Shown here: piece after piece, positions 23,346 to 33,300 of the stretch
Position numbering within the stretch: position 1 is the stretch's first letter
How the letters are laid out: each line of letters begins with the position of its first letter
NCBI GenBank assembly: GCA_021613535.1
Contig: CP075497.1
Location: forward strand, 12,090,001-12,154,000
Source of the DNA: Adineta vaga
Lineage: Eukaryota; Rotifera
Direction: 5' to 3'
DNA: 64,000 bases
Notes under the pieces: model-generated
The model's database searches: none
The model's input: only the letters and a program-made list of their open reading frames with translations
What the model was told of the DNA's origin: nothing
Made by a program: the position numbers and the translations under genes

Positions 23346-26300
23346 CTACAACAACAACCTATTTTCAAAAGTATTTCGGAGATACTTTCTTCCTTCGTCG
23401 CCGATTTGATTGCCCCTGAGATCTAGTGTGGTGAGTGTCTATAGACGAGAGAGAGCATGGATGTGTCAATTAGTACAAGAGCGAATGAATATTACCGTGT
23501 TTATTCGCAAGGCATCACCAATATGTTGTGCTCCTTGATGGCCGATTTGATTGTACTCGAGATTTAGTGTGGTGAGTGTCTATAGACGAGAGAGAGCATG
23601 GATGTGTCAATTAGGACAAGAGCGAATGAATATTACCGTGTTTATTCGCAAGGCATCACCAATATGTTGTGCTCCTTGATGGCCGATTTGATTGTACCCG
23701 AGATTTAGTGTGGTGAGTGTCTATAGACGAGAGAGAGTATGGATGTGTCAATTAGGACAAGAGCGAATGAGTATTACCGTGTTTATTCGCAAGGCATCAC
23801 CAATATGTTGTGCTCCTTGATCACCGATTTGATTGTACCGGAGATTTAGTGTGGTGAGTGTCTATAGACGAGAGAGAGCATGGATGTGTCAATTAGGACA
23901 AGAGCGAATGAATATTACCGTGTTTATTCGCAAGGCATCACCAATATGTTGTGCTCCTTGATGGCCGATTTGATTGTCCTCGAGATTTAGTGTGGTGAGT
24001 GTCTATAGAGGAGAGAGAGCATGGATGTGTCAATTAGGACAAGAGCGAATGAGTATTACCGTGTTTATTCGCAAGGCATCACCAATATGTTGTGCTCCTT
24101 GATCACCGATTTGATTGTCCCAGAGATTTAGTGTGGTGAGTGTCTATAGACGAGAGAGAGTATGGATGTGTCAATTAGGACAAGAGCGAATGAATATTAC
24201 TGTGTTTATTCGCAAGGCATCACCAATATGTTGTGCTCCTTCGTGGCCGATATGATTGTTCTCGAGATTTAGTGTGGTGAGTGTCTGTAGAGGAAGGAGA
24301 GCATGGGTGGGTCAATTACGACAAGACTGAATGAGTATTACCGTGTTTACTTGCAAGGCATCACCAATATGTTGTGCTCCTTGATCACCGATTTGATTGT
24401 CCCAGAGATTTAGTGTGCTGAGTGTCTATAGACGAGACAAATAGCATGGATGTGTCAATCAGGACAAGAGCGAATGAATATTACTGTGTTTATTCGCAAG
24501 GCATCACCAATATGTTGTGCTCCTTGATGGCCGATTTGATTGTCCCAGAGATTTAGTGTGATGAGTGTCTATAGAAGAGAGAGAGCATGGATGTGTCCAT
24601 TAGGACAAGAGCGAATGAATAGTACTGTGTTTATTCGCAAGGCTTCACCAATATGTTGTGCTCCTTCATGCCCGATTCGATTGTACTCGAGACTTAGTGT
24701 GGTGAGTGTCTGTAGAGGAAGGAGAGCATGGGTGGGTCAATTAGGACAAGACTGAATGAGTATTACCGTGTTTACTTGCAAGGCATCACCAATATGTTGT
24801 GCTCCTTGATCACCGATTTGATTGTCCCAGAGATTTAGTGTGGTGAGTGTCTATAGACGAGACAAATAGCATGGATGTGTCAATCAGGACAAGAGCGAAT
24901 GAATATTACTGTGTTTATTCGCAAGGCATCACCAATATGTTGTGCTCCTTCGTGGCCGATATGATTGCGCCCGATATCTAGCATAGTGAGTGTCTATAGA
25001 CGAGAGAGAGAGTGGATGTGTCCATTAGGACAAGAGCGAATGAATATTACTGTGTTTATTCGCAAGGCATCACCAATATGTTGTGCTCCTTGATCACCGA
25101 TTTGATTGCTCTGGAGATTTAGTGTGGTGAGTGTCTATAGACGAGAGAGAGCATGGATGTGTCAATTAGGACAAGAGCGAATGAATATTACTGTGTTTAT
25201 TCGCAAGGCATCACCAATATGTTGTGCTCCTTGATCACCGATTTGATTGTTCCGGAGATTTAGTGTGGTGAGTGTCTATAGACGAGAGAGAGCATGGATG
25301 TGTCAATTAGGACAAGAGCGAATGAATATTACCGTGTTTGTTCGCAAGGCATCACCAATATGTTGTGCTCCTTGTTCCCCGATTTGATTCAACCGGAGGT
25401 TTAGTGTGGTGAGTGTCTATAGACGAGAGAGATAGCATAAATGTATCAACTAGGTGAAGAGCGAATGAATATTACCGTGTTTGTTCGCAAGGCATCACCA
25501 ATATGTTGTGCTCCTCGTTCCCCGATTTGAGTGTTCCACAGATCAAGTGTGGTGAGTGTCTATAGACGAGAGAGAGAGTATGGATGTGTCAATTAGGACA
25601 AGAGCGAATGAATATTACTGTGTTTATTCGCAAGGCATCATCAATATGTTGTGCTCCTTGATCACCGATATGATTGTTCTCGAGATTTAGTGTGCTGAGT
25701 GTCTATAGACGAGAGAGAGTATGGATGTGTCAATTAGGACAAGAGCGAATGAATATTACTGTGTTTATTCGCAAGGCATCACTAATATGTTGTGCTCCTT
25801 GATCACCGATTTGATTGTCCCAGAGATTTAGTGTGGTGAGTGTCTATAGACGAGACAAATAGCATGGATGTGTCAATCAGGACAAGAGCGAATGAATATT
25901 ACTGTGTTTATTCGCAAGGCATCACTGATATGTTGTGCTCCTTGATGGCCGATTTGATTGTCCCAGAGGTTTAGTGTGGTGAGTGTCTATAGACGAGACA
26001 AATAGCATGGATGTGTCAATCAGGACAAGAGCGAATGAATATTACTGTGTTTATTCGCAAGGCATCACCAATATGTTGTGCTGCTTGATCACCGATTTGA
26101 TTGTGCCCAAGATTTAGTGTGGTGAGTGTCTATAGACGAGAGAGAGAGTATGGATGTGTCAATTAGGACAAGAGCGAATGAATATTACTGTGTTTATTCG
26201 CAAGGCATCACCAATATGTTGTGCTCCTTGATCACCGATATGATTGTTCTCGAGATTTAGTGTGGTGAGTGTCTGTAGAGGAAGGAGAGCATGGATGTGT

Positions 26301-27503
26301 CCATTAGGACAAGAGCGAATGAATAGTACTGTGTTTATTCGCAAGGCATCACCAATACGTTGTGCTCCTTCATGGCCGATTCGATTGTACTCGAGACTTA
26401 GTGTGGTGAGTGTCTGTAGAGGAAGGAGAGCATGGGTGGGTCAATTAGGACAAGACTGAATGAGTATTACCGTGTTTACTTGCAAGGCATCACCAATATG
26501 TTGTGCTCCTTGATCACCGATTTGATTGTCCCAGAGATTTAGTGTGGTGAGTGTCTATAGACGAGAGAGAGTATGGATGTGTCAATTAGGACAAGAGCGA
26601 ATGAATATTACTGTGTTTATTCGCAAGGCATCACCAATATGTTGTGCTCCTTCATGGCCGATTCGATTGTACTCGAGACTTAGTGTGGTGAGTGTCTATG
26701 TATAGAATATTCATTTGGAGAATGTGGGTAAATCAATCGGAACTTTATAGTAAGGATTTTCAATTAGATATTGCACTATACAAGAGGTGTGGCGGTAGTG
26801 TGGGCAAGTGTTCGATCTGGGTTCATGGAATGAAAAGAGAAATTGGTGCTTGTCTGATTATTACTGAGTTAATGTTCGAATCGTCAGATGAGTAGAGTGA
26901 GTACTGTACTGAAGGTAGTTATACTTGTTTATTTCGAAGGGTTTTGGATTGTTATTTTTAGATTTGGTTTGCGAAAGATCGTATTGAGTCGGGGCAGAAT
27001 ATGAAACAATTCACTTTATTTTATTGGGTGGGTTGCAAAAATAGTTGTTGAATTGTTCAAGAGTTGCAATAGAGACATTTGTTTAAAACGGGAAAGGTGT
27101 TTTAATGCTGTGGTTTTGTTCTTGTGCGGCAGATGAGTGCACGTTTAGTAAGATATATATTTTATGGGTATAGATAGAAAAGAACAGGTGAGAGGAAGGG
27201 TTGTTTTAATAGCATGAGTCAATTTTGTGCTTGGTTGACTCGTGGAAATTGCTTCGGAATTGTGAAATGTGTTTTTTTTTTGAGTAAACTGATTAAGTTA
27301 GATATTGCTAGGTTCATGTGTGCTTGAACAGTTGAGAAAATAGGTAAAGCACTTTGCAAACTTACTTGATATCGATGATAAATGTTCAGAATTTGATTAA
27401 AACGTTGGCAAACATTTTGCATTGAACAAAATAGTGTAAAATCAGACAGATGATCCAAAATTCGATAGACGAGTTCAATCGGTAATGTTGAAAATGTGTA
27501 CAT
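23346..27503 (-). CDS. F-box protein with 24 RNI-type leucine-rich repeats
   Basis: Exon 1 (27503-27366) encodes an F-box: FSTLPIELVYRILDHLSDF, then LFCSMQNVCQRFNQIL. It ends at a consensus donor (CAA|GTAAGT) in phase 0. A 670-bp intron leads to 23 exons of 84 bp, each coding one 28-residue LRR of the form TLTTLNLxxNQIGxQGAQHI plus GDALRINT, separated by introns of about 57 bp. The last exon (23438-23346) reads TLTTLDLRGNQIGDEG, RKYLRNTFENRLLL and a stop, a capping repeat. The full frame is open: about 720 residues. F-box proteins link SKP1-CUL1 ubiquitin ligases to targets, with LRRs binding the target. Target specificity is unknown. Differences between repeats fall mostly on the two exposed positions before Asn and the residue after IG. 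The start is the first ATG before the F-box; an additional 5' exon is possible. Confidence 0.85.
23438..26695 (-). repeat. Tandem array of 141-bp LRR exon + intron units
   Basis: Twenty-four LRR exon starts recur about every 141 bp (at 26695 and on down to 23438). Each unit joins an 84-bp exon to an intron of about 57 bp; introns are as similar between units as exons. Every unit keeps an AG acceptor (TCTATAG or CTCTACAG before ACACTC) and a GT donor after ACA/ACG. A distinctive intron type (AGGAAGGAGAGCATGGG) marks blocks near 24277, 24702 and 26406, showing recent multi-unit duplication. Units arise by unequal exchange or gene conversion. Confidence 0.9.
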
Positions 27504-28731
27504 ATTCGCTTTAAATTCCACAAAAGTTTGTTGAGAATACAAGCTATTGAATATATTTTGTTTGTTATGAAAAGAAATTCGCTTTACTATTACTGATAGT
27601 ATTGTATTTTTGTTATTCGAAAAAGGTAATGAAATCTGACGATTTCAACAAAAGCGAATAGCTCGTTTATGCAGAAAGATGGCGTTAATGTATTTATTGA
27701 TTGGAGTTTCGTTTGACGTGTATGATTATCAGTGTCAGTATCAGTATACACTCAAGATATGTATTTTTCATTAGTAATTTTTTGAGTTTTGCAAAAGAGT
27801 TCGTTTTAAGAAAGGATATTTTTGCATGTGATATTCAACAAAAGTTCAATCAGAAAAGGAAATCTTTGAGGGTAGATACCGATAGTCTCTACTTTTCACA
27901 CTCACGCTCCATACCCTCACAAACTAATTTCATTCCATTAGTTCGACGTAAGGCAATTTTTGTTTCAAATACGTCTATCCTTAAAGATCTTAACAAGAAA
28001 ATTAATTGAATTAAAGAAAACAAAGCCGGTTCATCTTATCGTGATGTGTGAGATAACGTTTTTGTATGAACAACTGGTGGCGTATCAAATATTCTCAAAA
28101 GCAAAAGAAAACACATGAAAGTATAAACTAAGTTCGAGTCTGACTCTCACCGAGTTAACTGAGGCTGTTGCATGTCTATGCCATCGTATCTCTAAGATGT
28201 TCTTATATGATTTGCTTATTCCGCTACGTTTTTCATTGATTCCAATAGTGTTCAAACTAGACAAATTACTGTACTTTATTTTTCTCAAACCTGCTACGGG
28301 TTCGATTCTATCTATGTGTTCATTTATTGAATTATCATCTCTAGAATGATCAATAGTTTCTATTTCAATATTACAAAACTTTTAATGATTTTATGAATAA
28401 ATAATGACCGACTGATGATTGTAATCTCATATTATATCTATCGAAAGCGCGTATTTAGCTCGTACTGAAGGGTAGAGCAATATTTTGATCTTGTGCAGCC
28501 TTTAACTTTTAACCCATGATCCTTCACATTGACCCCACCTATCATCCTACCCTTAATCTACTTTCGGTTTCCGATGTTTAAGACAGTCTTGTAGAAAATG
28601 GTTTTTTGACCTTTGACACTGACACAAAAACGCACAGAAACTTTTTTTTCATATGACGCTCCTTTCTGTGGAAGGAATAAGGTGTGGGTGTAAGTGTTCC
28701 TTGACAGAGTACGCACATACATACATCCACA
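27504..28731. other. Region upstream of the F-box/LRR gene
   Basis: Expected to hold its promoter. The plus-strand frame 27701-28009 has no good start and no recognisable motif. A GGTTCGATTC box near 28300 has no matching D or anticodon arm. Nothing else supported. Confidence 0.3.
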
Positions 28732-28925
28732 CAAGGGGAAAAGGCCGATCCTGGATCCTCATAGTTCCTGCGATCACACAGTTCATGATGACCAATGATA
28801 ACTCATGAGTATCTTTCAGGATTCACGAGAGTCAGCCTTTTTGAGATACCAGGATTTATGGGGAGCCATGAGGGTCCGAAAGTTTTATAGGATTTGGGTA
28901 TCAAGGATCCGCTTTTTCCCCTTTG
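28732..28925. mobile_element. Short MITE-like element
   Basis: 194 bp bounded by imperfect terminal inverted repeats: CAAGGGGAAAAGGCCGATCC at the left and, on the other strand at the right, CAAAGGGGAAAAAGCGGATC. GC-richer than its surroundings and non-coding. It lies between two CA/CCCACAC-rich stretches that may include a target duplication I could not define. Confidence 0.55.
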
Positions 28926-28956
28926 CAGACCCACACCCACCCACACCCTCAAGATG

Positions 28957-29086
28957 GCAGTAAAATGACCTTTTTAGCTTCATAAACCCTTTGAAACAGG
29001 GTTTTTATTCTGCCATTCCTTCCGAAGCGTATATTTAACAACCCTGCTTCGAAAGGTTTATGAAACCAAAAAGGTCATTTTATTGC
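28957..29086. mobile_element. Foldback element
   Basis: Imperfect palindrome of 130 bp: GCAGTAAAATGACCTTTTT and TTCATAAACC at the left, complements GGTTTATGAAACC and AAAAGGTCATTTTATTGC at the right, with an AACAGGG/CCCTGCTT inner pair. Non-coding. It sits 30 bp after the MITE-like element and 100 bp before the inverted-repeat member at 29184. Confidence 0.55.
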
Positions 29087-29183
29087 TAAAATGTCCGAAA
29101 GGGTTGATCAAAGTGCAACGTATGAAATACCCTTTATAGGGTTTATGAATTAGAAGGGTATATAAAAAGGTTGATTATTCTAA

Positions 29184-29272
29184 TAAATTCGAAAAACGTA
29201 TATTAAAAGGTTGATAAGGATAAAAAACGTTTTTGGAGCGTTTATCAATCGACGACGTTTGTTTTCAGTGAT
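29184..29272. repeat. Right member of the dispersed inverted repeat
   Basis: Reverse-complement partner of 17846-17933. It contains AGCGTTTATCAATCGACGAC and AAAAACGTATATTAAAAGG. Beyond it, 29273-29684 holds AT-rich sequence resembling the 3' flank of KIF23 (for example GAATAAATTCAC and ATAAGAGACACACAC), as also found at 13700-13900. Confidence 0.65.
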
Positions 29273-29684
29273 ATCAGATATATTAAATTTTCTTATCGCA
29301 TCGAATCAGAAACTAATTTTTCTCTGTTAGCCTATGTTCAAGCGACCTCTGTATTGGTTAAAGATTATAACTTTAGTTATAACCAGTTCGACGTTTTCCT
29401 AGTTGTCTCAACTTAAAACTTTTGAAAAATTCTCTTTAACTTTTGCTACGAAGAACAAGTCATTTCAAAGTTGACGCTTTGTTTTTTGTTAATGCGTTAC
29501 ATAAATAAGAAAAAAGTCTTATTCGTTTGAATTAAAGTATAATTTCAATTATATTCATTCATTGTTCTTCTTTTTCGACAAGAATAAATTCACATTTTTA
29601 TAAGAGACACACACACGTGAATAACTAGAGAATTAGGAAGTAGAAATTAATTAACAAAGAATTTCTTTTTCAGATACGAAATCG

Positions 29685-30130
29685 TCTGGAACAAAAAAAG
29701 AAAATAATCAGAAATTTGTGTACATCAGAAAGATTTTGCACTACTTAGGTGCTACAGCTGGACCTTGGTGAGACGAAAGTGATGGTGTATTTGTTGTAAT
29801 TGCTTCTTGAAGAACTCGTTCTTCACTGTGATATCGTTTATGCATGATTAATGGATCTGGTGGTGATGTACATGTTAATCATTCAGCATATCATTAAAAA
29901 TAACATTCACACCACTAGTACTTGATGGAAGAACATCACCCTAATAAAGATCAAATAAATCAAATTTTATATCTTCTCATTGAATTAGAATGTTGAAATA
30001 AACCTGTTTGAACTGTTCCTCGTGGTCGATGTTCAGGCCAAACTTCACTTAATGATCTTGATCGACGATGTGCAACAACTGCATGTCCATTATTATGGTC
30101 AACATGTATATCAATGTTGAAAGTGGGTGA
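29685..30130 (-). pseudogene. KIF23 remnant B (3' exons only)
   Basis: Matches the 3' part of KIF23 on the minus strand: the end of exon 15 ([13 protein letters not shown]-like, near 30080-30010), exon 17 (GDVLPSS and the CTSPPDPL region with an in-frame stop), exon 18 ending CCTAAGTAG at about 29745, and exon 19 near 29690 (CCAG|ACGATTTCGTATCTGA). Exon 16 is missing. It stops about 190 bp before the stop codon of the MRCK gene. The orientation is the same as remnant A, 15 kb away. Confidence 0.75.
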
Positions 30131-30322
30131 GAGAGAGGGTATCTGACGAGGTAACGAGGTGATAGCTGACTGATCATTTGTGATTTCGATCCATTTTGGT
30201 GTGTCTGAGTCGTGACGATTTCGCCATCAGTTCTTACAAATCCTCCATCCCTTTATTCTTTTTTAGAATTACTTTATATAAAAAAATACTTTAAAAAAAA
30301 CACAGGAAAGGTTTTTTGTTCA

Positions 30323-33300
30323 CTAAAAATCCAGACTTGCATAATTATTTTCAATATCTTCATCTGATAAAAATACAGATGAATAAATCGAATTGTTCTT
30401 AGTATTCAATTGAACTGATTGTCTTTTATTTGATTCGTCTATTTTTGATGATACACGTGTATTTGAATTGTAAATTGTATGAGAAGTTTGTTTATCAAGA
30501 CTCTCACTTGGTAAATAAGATCGTTTTGCTAATGTCACAACATTTGTTCGTTCATTACTCGTCATTCGTGAAAGTAATCTTCGTCCATCATTAGTTCCGA
30601 CATGTTCGAGATGTTGATAATTCGTTGGCTCGGATATTACAACATCTGAAAATGATTTTGAAGAATTAGAAAATCTTTTGGAATTTCTGTCTGAAATGTT
30701 TAATGATATTTTTGTTCGACTTTCATGTTTTATATAAAGTAATCTTGAATGGTTTTGATTAAGTTCTTGATCATTTGAAAGTGATATTGATCCATCGATG
30801 GTTAGTGGAGAAGTTTTCGATAGAGGAAAGGATTGTAACCAAAGTCCATTGAAAATATCATAAATATCGATCGATTTTTCTGAATAAAGAAATAAATATG
30901 GTTCAGAATATGATGTGGATATTGGTAAAGATGGCCACATTAATTCTTGATGACGTGTTCGCATTCCACTTAGAAAATTTATATAAAGACCGATTTTACG
31001 ATAAACAAGTAACAATTCAGTTATTGTTGAAGTATCTAAATCAATAAAATATTTTCAATCAAATCGCAAAAATCATTTTTTTATTTACTTCTGACAACAA
31101 TCACTCGTAATATTTCCAAAGATCTTTCAAAGAAGCTTTTCAATGTTGGATCTTTATCTCTTAATAATTTAATACTTGGAAATTGTCGATCAATCCTTTG
31201 TGCAAGAAATGTTGATCCATAACCATACCAAATAATTCGTTCATCGGAATCTTGAATTTTGATCATGGAAATTTCTAAATATGTAATGATATGTGTTGTA
31301 TGTAAATCACATAAATGTGTGTAAGGATAAGGGTGAGGTTTAGGATGGATTTTATAAACATGAAGTCCATTTTTAATTGCAACACATAATGTTAAGGAGT
31401 GAGGATCAAGTGCGAATAATGTCGCATTCTTTGTTTCAGGTATTTTTGTATCAAATGATGTTTGACAATGTTTAAGTAAATGATTGAGAGATTTTATACG
31501 AATGATTCGTTCTTTGCCAGATAAAATCACTAAGAATTGATTATTTGATAAAACAGATAATTGATAAACTTTTTTATCATATAATTTGTTCAATGCTAAA
31601 ACAATTCATAGAAACAAGATAAAGTATAGAAAATTTGTTTTGTTTTTTTACAATCGGTATGGATATCGAATAGATAAAGACCATCTTCACTGGAAAGAAG
31701 AAAACGATTTAGATCTATAATGACAAATCATTTGAATTAGTTGCGATTGAATATCTATATGATTACCGAGAATAAAAGCAGAAGTGATTTTCTTCAAATT
31801 GATATCACGAATTTCATTGACATGAAAATTCTCATGTTCCTAAGAGAAAAACAAATGAAAGATAAATTCATTGAAATTTCAGGTTAACAAACATTCAATT
31901 GGAGTGATTTTAATCGATCGATATATTGATCTCTTTCTGAACTATTATTTGCCGATACAAAGATATATTTCATTCGTTCTGGTGAAGAAATTTTCGTCAA
32001 ACGAATCTAAATTTCAATTCATTATTAAGTTTTTAAATAAAAAAGAAATTCACTTTGAAGATATTTGTAATTTCATTTTTATGTACATCAAGTCGATCGG
32101 ATGCTCTGATTGGATAAATATGAAAATTCTGATCAATAATATCAATGATTAAAAATGGTTGAGGCCAATTGATATTTTTATCGATAATTAAATCATAGAA
32201 TAAGATTTTCGTATCAGTGATTAATAATTGGCATTTTTTCCATTCTTTTTTTAAATCTTCACTTTTAGGAATCTATTTTAAATTGAAAGGAAATTCTTTG
32301 AATTGAAACAAAAAGAAGACTTACTCGAACAATATGTTGATCAAGAAGATTAATTCGATCTAGCGAAGAAAAACAACGAGAAGATAACGATGAAAAAAAA
32401 GGTAAAGATTTACTTCGATCTTTATTAGCTAAATCACATGGACTTGATATTTTTTCCATACATTCCGAATGACAAATTATCGCACAACCTAAAAGTTTTT
32501 GATTTTATCCAAAACAAAACATGAAGCTAAGCAAGTCACATACATCTACAAATAAATCCTTGTCGAATAATTCCAATTAATGCATATCGACAAAAATGAC
32601 AAATTGTAGGTAAACGAAAATTTCCCAATGTAAAATCATGTAAAGGATTCTAAAACAAAATAATAATACTTTATGATGACACGAAAATGATCTTTGTATG
32701 AAAATATTACAGATCGAGGAGTTAACGGTTCATCAACAGTTGAAAGATCCGACTGAAATTTGAAACAGAATTTTTATTTAGAAAAAATTTATGTTCTTAC
32801 TGATGTTTCTGTAGAAAGTCTTTCCATAGAACTACGTGTTGGAAATCGATCCCTTGATAGAGACAATTGAGATTGAGCTAAGAAAAATGAAAGATTTGAA
32901 TTCTATTGACCTATTTTTCTTGGTTTTATTCAATAGGTCTTGCTATTACAGAAAAGAATTGGCTGGAAGTCTTTTACCTGATGATTTGATTTGTTTATCA
33001 ATTACTTGTTTTTTTAACAAATCATTTTCTTCTTTTAAACGATTGATTTCTAACTCGGATTGTCTAAATTTCTCTTCAAATTCTTGTCGAATTTGAATTT
33101 CTCTTTCCATTCTTATTGTTAATTGTTGAATTTCCATATGTTGTAATTTCAATGAACGACTCAAACCTCGCGACTAAAGACACCAAATTTGAAATATTCA
33201 ATTAGAAAAAATTCAAAACAAACAAGACTATTTTTTGAACTGGATGCTGTTGTAATCGTCATTGTTGTTCGAGGATTTGTTGTTTCTTCTAATTGATCCA

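Noticed and set aside
23438-26695. CRISPR array or plain satellite DNA
   Set aside because: Regular spacing of about 141 bp resembles an array, but units translate to LRRs with maintained GT/AG borders in phase 0 and join an F-box exon and a capping exon with a stop.
27701-28009. 102-residue plus-strand frame upstream of the F-box gene
   Set aside because: No ATG in a good context, no recognisable motif, and no homologous copy in the window.
28300-28320. tRNA B-box-like GGGTTCGATTCT
   Set aside because: No D arm or anticodon arm can be built at the proper distance on either strand.
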